64,000 nucleotides of DNA. Source: Anderseniella sp963698275. Lineage in GTDB: Bacteria > Pseudomonadota > Alphaproteobacteria > Rhizobiales > Aestuariivirgaceae. Under the pieces are notes generated by a model. It was given only the letters and a program-made list of their open reading frames with translations, was not told the origin of the DNA and searched no databases. The position numbers and the translations under genes are program-made. Each line of letters starts with the position of its first letter. Within the stretch, counting starts at the first letter, position 1. This document shows positions 25,519 through 33,673 of this stretch, piece by piece. The stretch spans positions 124,001 to 188,000 of the forward strand of contig CAVOQE010000006.1 of assembly GCA_963698275.1 (NCBI GenBank), in the 5' to 3' direction.

Positions 25519-26631
25519 TCAAACATCCTTGCGGCAAATCAGATAGGCGTGCACATAGTCCATTGCATGACCTTCAGGCGATGCTGCAACACTTGCCTGA
25601 TAGCGTCCGTAGAATTCATCCATGATGGCTTCGCGTTCGGCCTGGTCACGGCCTGCGTCAAGCCCGCCCAGGAACGTGGCTTCCGACCATGATCTGAGCG
25701 TTGGCAGATACTCCGTTGCAAACCGGGTTGCATCCTTGTGGTTGTCGGTAAAATCCTGCTCGAACGGGCAGCGAACCACACGGGTCTCGACATGCTCCAG
25801 CCGCAGGCCGGCCTTGTAAACCGGGTTGTTCCGGTCATTCAGCGGGGCTGTGAATTCTTCAACCGTGCGGTAATGCTGTGGGAAATTGGTATTCAGATAC
25901 TCATCGCGCGATATCACGCCATCATCAGCCAGTTCGCTCCAGAACCTGTTGAATGTGTCGAACATGCTGACACCGCCGGTATCGCCAAGATAACGGCCTT
26001 CCTCGTCAATGCCGAAATTAAACAGGCACAGACGGCCGCCAGGCTTTAACTCGCGGGTACGTTGCAACAGCATGGTTTCCCAGTCGGTGGCGCCCTGTCT
26101 GGTAAACGCGTCGCGCTCGGCACCGCTGGCCCCTATCATATGCACATGGTCGGTGATGTTGCAGGGCGTTGATGAAATATAGTGCGACGCCGTTGCCGAA
26201 AACCCGAGGTCCAGCGTCTGTGCGGGAAAAATGTTCTGATGGAACGAGGTGCCGGAGGCAAACACGTACAGATCATCGATTTCCGGGTAATAGCTCTTTG
26301 TGTCGGTTTGCCCGTGGATCATGCGAAAAACCTGGGCAAAGTCATTGCGCGGCAGATCGGTGTAGATCATTTCTATCGGGCGCGACGGTACCCGGGCGCG
26401 CACATCTGCAAAAACCCGCCGCCACAGATCAACAGATGTGCCTCCGTCTGCTGCTCCCATGTCGGTGGCGCGAAAGATACTGCCATCATCGGCCGGATCC
26501 ATGCGCGCAACAGCTTCCACAACCAGATTGGCCGCCTTGTCCATGACATGCTTGGCACCAATGGTGGCTTTCGAGTAGTAGCCATCGCCTTTCATGGCCA
26601 TGAAGCCGGCAGTTCCCGGTGCCTTGTTCAT
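25519..26631 (-). CDS. SABATH-type carboxyl methyltransferase
   Basis: The ATG at 26631 (GGGAG 6 nt upstream) gives 370 residues; an upstream in-frame start would read into a repeat element. The SAM-binding SABATH pattern is present: GYYSKATIGAKHVM at the N-terminus, DMGAADGGTSVDLW (motif I), IYTDLPRNDFAQVF, and GTSFHQNIFPAQTLDLGFS followed by SATASHYISS. Plant SABATH enzymes methylate carboxyl groups of salicylate, jasmonate and similar acids. Bacterial members are less known. Co-transcription with hydroxy-acid dehydrogenases and an importer suggests esterification of a carboxylate intermediate. Confidence 0.8.
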   Translation of the reverse strand: MNKAPGTAGFMAMKGDGYYSKATIGAKHVMDKAANLVVEAVARMDPADDGSIFRATDMGAADGGTSVDLWRRVFADVRARVPSRPIEMIYTDLPRNDFAQVFRMIHGQTDTKSYYPEIDDLYVFASGTSFHQNIFPAQTLDLGFSATASHYISSTPCNITDHVHMIGASGAERDAFTRQGATDWETMLLQRTRELKPGGRLCLFNFGIDEEGRYLGDTGGVSMFDTFNRFWSELADDGVISRDEYLNTNFPQHYRTVEEFTAPLNDRNNPVYKAGLRLEHVETRVVRCPFEQDFTDNHKDATRFATEYLPTLRSWSEATFLGGLDAGRDQAEREAIMDEFYGRYQASVAASPEGHAMDYVHAYLICRKDV

Positions 26632-26671
26632 GTTCGACTCCCTGTTTTTGTATTCATGTCTGAACAACAGA

Positions 26672-26777
26672 CTAGAGCAACATGGGTTCAAGTGAACCCA
26701 TAAAGTTGCTCTATCACTTTGAAAGCGATCAGGTTTATGATTTTTGGTTGATTCAACCAAAAATCATCCTGATCTAG
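26672..26777. repeat. CTAG-bounded double-palindrome repeat, copy A
   Basis: The 106-bp element opens with CTAGAGCAAC and ends GATCTAG. Hairpin 1 pairs AGAGCAAC with GTTGCTCT and, inside, ATGGGTTCA with TGAACCCAT. Hairpin 2 pairs GATCAGG with CCTGATC and, inside, ATGATTTTTGGTTGA with its exact complement. A near-identical copy is at 50516-50620, and decayed copies are at 31059-31104 and 48139-48206. It lies in the leader of the SABATH gene. Confidence 0.85.
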
Positions 26778-26819
26778 ACGTAACTCATCCCAGAGCAAGC
26801 GTGCGGTGTTTGCACCGAT

Positions 26820-26855
26820 AAAAAAAGCGCCCTCCCGACAAATCGGAAGGACGCT
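26820..26855 (-). terminator. Intrinsic terminator after the peptide-type binding protein gene
   Basis: In minus-strand RNA, arms AGCGTCCTTCCGA and TCGGGAGGGCGCT pair fully when two G-U pairs are allowed, with a 4-nt loop, followed by six further T residues. The stop of the upstream gene is at 26882. Confidence 0.82.
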
Positions 26856-26881
26856 CCTGTTCAATGATGCAACCGAAACAA

Positions 26882-28549
26882 TCAGGCTTCGATGGCGTAC
26901 TCTTCGCAGAAGAAGTAACGGGTCGGATGGATCGCAAAACCCTTCACCCGCTTGTCCATCGGAATGAACAGCTTGCGCCACAATGGCTGAACAATCGGTC
27001 CGTCTTCCTGCATGATGACCTGAAGCTTGCCGACCAGTTCAGTGCGTGCGGCAACATCCAGTGTACCTTCTGCCTGGGTCAGGATGCTGTCGAATTCGGC
27101 ATTGGAATAGTTCGATTCATTCCAGGGCACACCTGTCCGATAAGCCAGGCTGAGGACCATGAAGCCGAGCGGCCTGTGCGCCCATGAGGTGAAGCCAAAC
27201 GGCACCTTGTCCCAGACATCCCAGAACTTGGCCGACGGCAGCACATTCATGTTGACGCGGATGCCGGCGTCCTTCCACTGCTCGACGCAGGCTTCAACCA
27301 CGGCCAGTTCCCAGGCAGGATCAGGCTTTAGGGTGATTTCCGCGTCCAAGCCGTCAGGATAACCTGCTTCTGCGAGCAGTTTCTTGGCAGCTTCCACATC
27401 GCGGGCCATGACCGGCAGTTTCTTGTAGTCCGGATGGATCGGGCAGACATGGTGGTGTTCAGCAGTTGTGCCCAGTTCGCCAACGGCGATCTCGGTGGTC
27501 TTGGCAACGTCAGATGCCAGGCGCATGGCCTTGCGAACCCTCGGATCGTCAAACGGCTTTTTGTCTATCTGCACACGCACGATAGCAGTAGACGCCGTTG
27601 TCGTGTCATAAACATTAATGTGATCCATGGCCTTGAACAGGTCAAACTGCTCCACATTGCCTTCATAGTCACCATGCACCTGCTTGGATTGAACGGCAGC
27701 GGCAGACGCAGCTGTGTTGTCACCAAGGTCAACGAATTCAACCATGTCCAAATGGGCTTTTGAATTCGGGCGTTTTTTGAGAACCGCTTTGCGGCCCACT
27801 TCGAATTCCACGAGCTCAAAATCACCATGGCCATTGGAGCCCATGCCGAACTCGCCGTTTTCTGCGGGATCAAGAATAGCAAGCGGATAGTGGAACAAAT
27901 GCTCCGGCACTGCAACTTGCGCTTCCTTGAGGTTCAATACGAGTGTCTTGTCGTCTTTGACTTCCACGGCGTTGGCATCCCACAATTCAGTGGTCATGAC
28001 CGCCTCGCCCTTGTCGTCCTTCTTGCCGGAGTCGATTTCATTGAGCATGTAGCCCTTCATCAGGCCCACAACAGACGAACCGGTCGCCGGATCAAGGCAG
28101 TGCTTGATATTCCAGGCGAGCTGCTCAGCCGTCATCTTACCGCCCTTGAACCATTCGATGTCGTCATTGACGGTGAATGTCCAGGTTTTCAGATCGTCGG
28201 AGGCTACCCAGGAGGCCAGATCCGGACGGGTGACATTGTCGACGCCGGTGCGGGTGATGTAACGCACCATCTGGCGAGTGATGTTGGAGTCATAAATCCA
28301 TGAGAAGGTGTGCGGGTTGTTGATCTTCGGCACCCGCATGGCGATTTTCAACGTGCCGCCCTTCGGCATCTCAGCTGCGCGCGCAGGCGATGCAATCGGC
28401 TGACCGGTAATTTTGCCGGCCCACATATAGGCAGCACCGGCAGACATGCCGAGCAGTGTCGAATAGCGGATAAATTCACGGCGGTCGATAAGCTTGTCAG
28501 CGAGCTGCTGCTTAAGCTTTGGAATCCAGACATTTTCTCTGTCAGACAT
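26882..28549 (-). CDS. ABC transporter substrate-binding protein, family 5 (oligopeptide/dipeptide type), Tat-exported
   Basis: The ATG at 28549 is preceded by GGGAGGAG and gives 555 residues. DRREFIRYSTLLG near residue 22 is a twin-arginine signal, followed by a hydrophobic stretch (GMSAGAAYMWAG), so export is probably by Tat. The mature part is a large family 5 binding protein (WVASDDLKTWTFTVNDDIEWFKGG; PIVQPLWRKLFIP near the end). Such proteins bind peptides, nickel complexes or sugars. No cognate permease or ATPase is adjacent, so it either uses one elsewhere or is an orphan. It lies downstream of an MttB-family gene on the same strand. Confidence 0.87.
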   Translation of the reverse strand: MSDRENVWIPKLKQQLADKLIDRREFIRYSTLLGMSAGAAYMWAGKITGQPIASPARAAEMPKGGTLKIAMRVPKINNPHTFSWIYDSNITRQMVRYITRTGVDNVTRPDLASWVASDDLKTWTFTVNDDIEWFKGGKMTAEQLAWNIKHCLDPATGSSVVGLMKGYMLNEIDSGKKDDKGEAVMTTELWDANAVEVKDDKTLVLNLKEAQVAVPEHLFHYPLAILDPAENGEFGMGSNGHGDFELVEFEVGRKAVLKKRPNSKAHLDMVEFVDLGDNTAASAAAVQSKQVHGDYEGNVEQFDLFKAMDHINVYDTTTASTAIVRVQIDKKPFDDPRVRKAMRLASDVAKTTEIAVGELGTTAEHHHVCPIHPDYKKLPVMARDVEAAKKLLAEAGYPDGLDAEITLKPDPAWELAVVEACVEQWKDAGIRVNMNVLPSAKFWDVWDKVPFGFTSWAHRPLGFMVLSLAYRTGVPWNESNYSNAEFDSILTQAEGTLDVAARTELVGKLQVIMQEDGPIVQPLWRKLFIPMDKRVKGFAIHPTRYFFCEEYAIEA

Positions 28550-28827
28550 AATAAGGCTACTCCTCCCGAGGTTACACATCGCGAATGCACGCCGCCACAA
28601 TGGCATGTCATCGCACTAGACCACAGCCTATCACCCGGACCTCCGGACGCAAGACCGCAAACCGGAATTGCCTGCCGTCCTGCGGCAGATGTTTCCTGCG
28701 CAAATCATGGCAGGTCAGCACAACGTGTCGCACCACCCGTAAGCGACACTTGCATGTCGAATAAAGACACAACGTACGCTTTACATGTCTCGTGCAGGAT
28801 TGATCGGCAATCGTCGGCGGATGGCCG

Positions 28828-30402
28828 TCACGAAACGCTGTCAGGCAGAACCGCCTTGCGTTGTTCCATGAACGCGACGAGTTGCTCATCAATCGCCGGA
28901 TCAAGATCGGGGGCAACATAATCCTTCAGCTGTCTGGTCCAGATCGCATTTGCGCGCTGGGCGGCATCCATCGAGCCGTCCGCAAGCCACTGCTCGAAGG
29001 AGTTGTTATCCGCAACACCGGACCGCCAGAATGCGTCTTCAAAGTTGCGCTGGGTGTGGGCGCAACCGAGATAGTGGCTGCCCGGCCCCACTTCCGCGAT
29101 GGCGTCCATGGCCTGTCCGTTCTCGCTCAGATCAATACCGCCGGCAAAGCGCTGCATCATCGACAACTGATCACAATCGATGATGAATTTCTCATAGCTG
29201 GAAACCAGCCCGCCCTCCAGCCATCCGGCCGCGTGCAGCATGAAATTGACCCCTGCCAGCACGCCGGGAAACACCGTGTTGGAGCTTTCGTGAGCCGCCT
29301 GGGCATCAGGCAGTTTCGATGCGCACAATGAGCCGCCCGACCGGAACGGTACGCCCATCCGGCGCGCCAGCTGGGCGGCACCGAACAGCACATGCGCGGG
29401 CTCAGGCGTTCCGAATGTCGGCGCGCCCGACTGCATGGACATCGATGATGCGAAGGTACCGAACACAACCGGCGCACCGGGGCGGCACAGTTGCGAAAAC
29501 GCTATACCCACCGACGCTTCAGCCAGAATCTGGGTCAGCGTGCCGATTACCGTCACCGGCGACATTGCGCCCGCCAGAATGAACGGTGATACAACGCAAG
29601 CCTGACCCGCACGGGCATACACTTTCAGCGCGCCTACCATGGTGTCGTCAAACACCATCGGCGAATTGGCATTGATCAGATTTATCAGCACACAATTATT
29701 GTCGACGAAATCGTCGCCAAAAACCATTTTGGCCATGGCAACACTATCCTCGGCGCGTTCCGGCGCTGTTACGGAGCCCATGAACGGTTTGTCGGAATAG
29801 CGAATATGGCTGTACACCATATCGAGATGGCGCTTGGCGACCGGAATATCCACCGGCTCACAAACCGTGCCGCCAGAATGATGCATGGCCGGTGCCGTGT
29901 AGGCCAGTTTCACAAAATTCCGGAAATCCTCGATGGTCGCATAGCGGCGGCCACCGTTCAGGTCATGCACGAACGGCGGACCATATACAGGCGCAAACAC
30001 GGTATTGTCACCGCCGATTTCCACATTGCGCGCTGGATTACGCGCATGCTGGGTAAACTGCGACGGCGCCGTCTTGATCAGTGAGCGCACCAGACCTTTG
30101 GGAAACCGGACCCGCTCGCCATTAACATCGGCTCCCGCCGCCTTCCACATCTGCAGCGCTTCTGCATCATCGCGAAAATCGATGCCGATTTCCTGCAATA
30201 CCGTTTCACAGTTGGCCTCGATCAGGGACAGGCCTTCCTCGCCGAGAACTTCGTAGAGTGGAATTTGGCGCTTGATGTAGCTGAACGCCTTAATGCCGCC
30301 GCCAAGTCGCGCTGCGCGGCGGCTTTCAGCACCACCACCGCCCCGGCGGCTGCGGCGTGCAGGAGAGGCATCAGACGGCGCTTCGGTTTCAGTCGACATC
30401 AC
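28828..30402 (-). CDS. MttB-family corrinoid-dependent methyltransferase, paralogue 1
   Basis: A 524-residue protein of the non-pyrrolysine MttB superfamily, whose characterised members demethylate glycine betaine, proline betaine and other quaternary amines. Typical segments are YATIEDFRNFVKLAY, SDKPFMGSVTAPERAEDSV, CVLINLINANSPMVFD, SPFILAGAMSPVTV and LMHAAGWLEGGLVSSYEKF-like text (here HAAGWLEGGLVSSYEKFI). It would transfer a methyl group to a cob(I)alamin protein. Residues 16-32 form an Arg/Gly-rich patch (RRSRRGGGGAESRRAAR). No in-frame UAG is seen, so it is not a pyrrolysine enzyme. The substrate is unknown. The 278 bp to the next gene downstream hold no other gene. Confidence 0.88.
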   Translation of the reverse strand: MMSTETEAPSDASPARRSRRGGGGAESRRAARLGGGIKAFSYIKRQIPLYEVLGEEGLSLIEANCETVLQEIGIDFRDDAEALQMWKAAGADVNGERVRFPKGLVRSLIKTAPSQFTQHARNPARNVEIGGDNTVFAPVYGPPFVHDLNGGRRYATIEDFRNFVKLAYTAPAMHHSGGTVCEPVDIPVAKRHLDMVYSHIRYSDKPFMGSVTAPERAEDSVAMAKMVFGDDFVDNNCVLINLINANSPMVFDDTMVGALKVYARAGQACVVSPFILAGAMSPVTVIGTLTQILAEASVGIAFSQLCRPGAPVVFGTFASSMSMQSGAPTFGTPEPAHVLFGAAQLARRMGVPFRSGGSLCASKLPDAQAAHESSNTVFPGVLAGVNFMLHAAGWLEGGLVSSYEKFIIDCDQLSMMQRFAGGIDLSENGQAMDAIAEVGPGSHYLGCAHTQRNFEDAFWRSGVADNNSFEQWLADGSMDAAQRANAIWTRQLKDYVAPDLDPAIDEQLVAFMEQRKAVLPDSVS

Positions 30403-30607
30403 GGTTTTCCACCTGTTGAGTAAATCTGACCATGTTGTTAGGCCCTTTAGCAGCAGGCTTCATCCGGTGATGCGTCCAGAAATGGTCAATTAGCGACCAC
30501 AACCAGCCATGTCTCGAATGATCTGGATCAATCCCCTTGTCGGGCAGCCATGGCATCTCTAGAATTGTTAATTCGCCATTTTGGCCATAACAGGAAGGAC
30601 ATTTGCA

Positions 30608-31018
30608 ATGTTCAAGAAAATACTTGTACCGGTTGACCTCTCGCACAACGAGCTGGGAGAACAAATGATCAAACTGGCGAAAGAGATTGGTGGCGATTCC
30701 GCAGAGATCGTTCTTACCCATGTTGTTCACGACATACCCGCATATGCGGCGGTCGAAATTTCCGGCGAACTGCTGGACAAGACCCATAAATGGGCCAAGG
30801 CGGAACTGGAAAAACTGGCGAAAGACAACAATGTCGCCGGCGCCGCAGACCTCCGGCACGGTTCTGCAGGTACTGCAATTCTGGAAGCAGCGGCAGAACA
30901 TGGCGTAGATCTGGTCATCATCGGTTCTCACAAACCCGGTGTCGCCGACTATTTCCTTGGCTCAACAGCGGGTCGCGTGGTGCGCCATGCCCAGTGCCCG
31001 GTCCTTGTCATGCGCTAG
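30608..31018 (+). CDS. Universal stress protein (UspA family)
   Basis: The ATG at 30608 follows an AGGAAGGA site and gives 136 residues opening MFKKILVPVDLS, the classical Usp start. The nucleotide-binding GSxxxG region is at the C-terminus (GSHKPGVADYFLGSTAGRVVRHAQCPVLVMR). Usp proteins bind ATP or nucleotides under stress; the target here is unknown. The gene is divergent from the MttB paralogue 1 and precedes metF. A decayed repeat copy lies between. Confidence 0.9.
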   Translation: MFKKILVPVDLSHNELGEQMIKLAKEIGGDSAEIVLTHVVHDIPAYAAVEISGELLDKTHKWAKAELEKLAKDNNVAGAADLRHGSAGTAILEAAAEHGVDLVIIGSHKPGVADYFLGSTAGRVVRHAQCPVLVMR

Positions 31019-31058
31019 GTCATGAGTGCAGTGAACTCGTGACGGTGCCCTGACAGGG

Positions 31059-31104
31059 TGGAAGCGATCAGGTTTTTGGATGCAACAACCAGCCCCCCTG
31101 ATCA
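31059..31104. repeat. Decayed palindromic repeat, copy D
   Basis: TGGAAGCGATCAGGTTT matches copy B exactly. Outer arms GATCAGG (31066-31072) and CCTGATC (31097-31103) are intact, but the inner palindrome has collapsed to TTTGGATG/CAACAACC. Confidence 0.6.
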
Positions 31105-31144
31105 AAGCCAGAACACGCTTGACCTTCATTCTCAAATTTTATAT

Positions 31145-31160
31145 ATAAAGATATCTTTAT
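31145..31160. promoter_or_regulatory. Palindromic operator candidate upstream of metF
   Basis: ATAAAGATATCTTTAT is a perfect 16-bp palindrome ending 13 bp before the metF start. A 14/16 copy (20/24 with flanks in inverted orientation) precedes the homocysteine methyltransferase gene at 53478-53493. Sharing between two methyl-cycle genes suggests one regulator, for example an ArsR-family SAM/homocysteine-cycle regulator such as SahR; that naming is inference. Confidence 0.65.
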
Positions 31161-31173
31161 GTGGAGAATGCCG

Positions 31174-32082
31174 ATGTCGATCGTTTCCCCTGTTTCTGCC
31201 AATTTCGCACCCGGCGGCAACCCTCGCGTGTCGTTTGAGGTGTTTCCGGCCCGCTCAACCATGCAAAGTGACGGCATGGCGGAATTGGCCAGCGTCATGC
31301 GCAAATACGACCCGCTGTTTGCATCTGTAACCTATGGCGCAGGCGGAACCAGCCATCAGGCCTCTTTCGGCACTATTGGCCAGCTTCTGGGCGTGGACGG
31401 CCTTGACGTCGTCGGACATCTGACATGCGCGGGCCAGTCGAAAGCACAAACCGATGCTGTCATCGAGAGATATGCCGCACAGGGCGTAAAAGGCATACTG
31501 GCCCTGCGCGGTGACATGCCCGGCATCACCGGGCCCTATCAGCCGCATCCCGAAGGCTATGAGAACGGCGCCGATCTCGCCGCCGCAGTGATCGCGCGGG
31601 GCGGCCTTGATACCTATGTCGCCGCCTACCCGGAAGTACATCCGGCATCCGGATCCGGCCATGCCTGCATTGCAAACCTGAAAACCAAGCTGGCAACCGG
31701 TGCCAAAGCCGCCATCACCCAGTTCTTTTTCGACAATCGGGACTATTTTCATTTCATGGAACAAGTCCGCGCGGCCGGTATTTACCAACCCATCGTTCCC
31801 GGCATCCTGCTGATCCATGACTTCGCCAAAGTGGCGAGTTTTGCCGGCAAGTGCCAGGCCCGCATCCCGGATCATCTGCATGCCGCCTTCGACGGCCTGG
31901 CGCCCCACTCCACCCAGCACAAGGCACGTGCATGTGAACTGGCCGCCCAGCAGATCATGCAGCTGGGCGCGCAGGGTGTGGATCACGTCCATATCTATTC
32001 CATGAACCGCCCGGATCTGGTTGACCAGACCTGCAAGCTCGCAGGCATTGCTCAAACGGCCCGGATCGCCGCTGCAATGTGA
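31174..32082 (+). CDS. metF: Methylenetetrahydrofolate reductase
   Basis: 302 residues from the ATG at 31174, chosen over two nearby upstream ATGs because GGAG lies 7 nt before it. FAD/folate-binding segments of MetF are present: VSFEVFPARS (active-site Glu), FASVTYGAGGTSHQ, GILALRGDMP and AAITQFFFDNRDYF. NRPDLVDQ is near the end. It interconverts methylene- and methyl-tetrahydrofolate in the cytoplasm. In this island it probably runs towards methylene-THF when methyl groups come from demethylation, or supplies methionine synthesis. An operator candidate lies in its leader. Confidence 0.93.
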   Translation: MSIVSPVSANFAPGGNPRVSFEVFPARSTMQSDGMAELASVMRKYDPLFASVTYGAGGTSHQASFGTIGQLLGVDGLDVVGHLTCAGQSKAQTDAVIERYAAQGVKGILALRGDMPGITGPYQPHPEGYENGADLAAAVIARGGLDTYVAAYPEVHPASGSGHACIANLKTKLATGAKAAITQFFFDNRDYFHFMEQVRAAGIYQPIVPGILLIHDFAKVASFAGKCQARIPDHLHAAFDGLAPHSTQHKARACELAAQQIMQLGAQGVDHVHIYSMNRPDLVDQTCKLAGIAQTARIAAAM

Positions 32083-32095
32083 GCCTGTTACAGTC

Positions 32096-32124
32096 GGTTT
32101 TGCACGCGTGCTGGTCGCAAAACC
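32096..32124 (+). terminator. Hairpin after metF (weak terminator candidate)
   Basis: GGTTTTGC and GCAAAACC form an 8-bp stem with a 13-nt loop 14 bp after the metF stop. No U tract follows, so it may only attenuate or protect the 3' end. The following gene starts at 32198. Confidence 0.4.
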
Positions 32125-32197
32125 TGCAGTGTTGAAATGCGCCCGCGCCTATACCTGAACCATAATCAAGTCCTGACCTGAAAAGCTGATCTCTTCC

Positions 32198-32494
32198 ATG
32201 GCTAAAATTATTATCACTTACTGGCGTGACATCCCTTCACAGGTGACGGCCAAAGCCGGACGCAAGGCAGAAAAGAAAATGCTGTCTGACCGGTTTCAGG
32301 AAGCCATAGACATGGCCGCCATGCGCTCGGGAGCAGCTGAAACCGACGATTATCTGAATGAGTGGCGCCGGGGTGACCCAATTGAATGCAACGACGACCT
32401 CCTGGCTGCGGTCACTCAGACAGCCGAACAGCTTGAGGCCGACTATGACCACAACCGCATCAAGGCGCTTATTGCATCCGGCGGCACCGCCTGA
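32198..32494 (+). CDS. Small 'virulence factor' domain protein of MttB clusters
   Basis: A 98-residue protein (IIITYWRDIPSQVTAKAGRK near the start, LNEWRRGDPIECNDDLLAAV in the middle) matching a small domain annotated 'virulence factor' in databases, which recurs beside MttB/corrinoid genes in Alphaproteobacteria. No signal peptide, no metal motif. Its position between metF and the methyltetrahydrofolate methyltransferase implies a part in methyl transfer rather than virulence. Function unknown. Confidence 0.7.
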   Translation: MAKIIITYWRDIPSQVTAKAGRKAEKKMLSDRFQEAIDMAAMRSGAAETDDYLNEWRRGDPIECNDDLLAAVTQTAEQLEADYDHNRIKALIASGGTA

Positions 32495-32563
32495 CACAGG
32501 TTTGACCGACCAATATCTGGCCTACTCCCATCGTGTTCCGCGCTCTGAAAGGACGCCTCGCAA

Positions 32564-33625
32564 ATGACCCGTACCCTCATCGCCTCCGCCACCAAGGAAG
32601 TCATCATCGGCTTTGACCAGCCGTTTTGCGTGATCGGCGAACGCATCAACCCGACGGGACGAAAAAAGCTGGCAGCGGAACTGCAGGCAGGAGATTTCTC
32701 GACCGTTGAAAAGGACGCCCTTGCGCAAGTTGCCTGTGGCGCCACGGTTCTCGATATCAATGCCGGTGTGGTCTACAACTCAAACCCGAACCCGAACGAG
32801 ACCGAGCCGCCGCTGATGCGGAAAATGATCGAGCTTGTTCAAGGCCTTGTCGACGTTCCTTTGTGTATTGATTCCAGTGTTCCGGCAGCACTGACCGCCG
32901 GTCTTGAAACCTGCCAGGGCCGGCCGCTGCTGAATTCCGTGACCGGCGAAGAAGACCGCCTGGAATCCATCCTGCCGCTGGTCAAGAAATATGACGTGCC
33001 TGTCGTGGCCATTTCCAATGATGACACCGGCATTTCGGAAGATCCGGATGTTCGCTTTGCCGTGGCAAAGAAGATCGTCGAGCGGGCAGCAGATTTCGGC
33101 ATTCCGGCACATGACATCGTGGTCGACCCACTTGTCATGCCGGTCGGTGCCATGGGCACGGCGGGGCTTCAGGTGTTTGCCCTGGTGCGGCGTCTGCGTG
33201 AAGAACTTGGCGTCAACACCACCTGTGGCGCGTCCAATATTTCGTTTGGTCTGCCAAACAGGCATGGCATCAACAATGCCTTCCTGCCGATGGCTGCAGC
33301 CGCCGGAATGACATCGGCCATCATGAACCCGGTGCAGGCAGCAGCAACGCCGAAGAACATCGAAGACCGTATTGGCGAACTCACCGCCATGGGCATCGTG
33401 ATACCGGAAGGCGTCGATATCGACGCGCTGGTACCGCTGATCGGACTGGGGTCCACCAAAGCGACACCGTCCAAGGAAATAGAGGCCATCAAGGCGGCCG
33501 ACTTCCTGATGGACAATGATGCTTCGGGCGGCAACTGGATCAGGTTCAACAAGCCGCCCGCCAGTGCCAACGCACCACAGGGCGCGCGTGGTGATCGTGA
33601 AGGACGCCGGCGGCGCAGAGGTTAG
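32564..33625 (+). CDS. Methyltetrahydrofolate:corrinoid methyltransferase (MtgA-like)
   Basis: 353 residues with the pterin-binding (DHPS-like) TIM barrel. FCVIGERINPTGRKKL is the first strand, LDINAG contacts the pterin, and the barrel is closed by CGASNISFGLPNR. These enzymes pass a methyl group between a corrinoid protein and tetrahydrofolate. In the glycine-betaine system the enzyme is called MtgA; orthology here is by family. The C-terminus ends in GDREGRRRRRG, a basic tail shared with two other enzymes of the island. A small hairpin and GGGGAG link it to the activator gene 48 bp later. Confidence 0.87.
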   Translation: MTRTLIASATKEVIIGFDQPFCVIGERINPTGRKKLAAELQAGDFSTVEKDALAQVACGATVLDINAGVVYNSNPNPNETEPPLMRKMIELVQGLVDVPLCIDSSVPAALTAGLETCQGRPLLNSVTGEEDRLESILPLVKKYDVPVVAISNDDTGISEDPDVRFAVAKKIVERAADFGIPAHDIVVDPLVMPVGAMGTAGLQVFALVRRLREELGVNTTCGASNISFGLPNRHGINNAFLPMAAAAGMTSAIMNPVQAAATPKNIEDRIGELTAMGIVIPEGVDIDALVPLIGLGSTKATPSKEIEAIKAADFLMDNDASGGNWIRFNKPPASANAPQGARGDREGRRRRRG

Positions 33626-33635
33626 GGTCAAGTCC

Positions 33636-33653
33636 CCAGGGTCACGACCCTGG
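33636..33653 (+). other. Small hairpin in the gap before the RACo-type gene
   Basis: CCAGGGT and ACCCTGG form a 7-bp stem with a CACG loop 10 bp after the methyltransferase stop. No T run follows. A similar motif (TAGGGTC-AG-GACCCTA) lies at 36681-36696. Confidence 0.4.
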
Positions 33654-33673
33654 ACACCAGAACGGGGAGAAAT

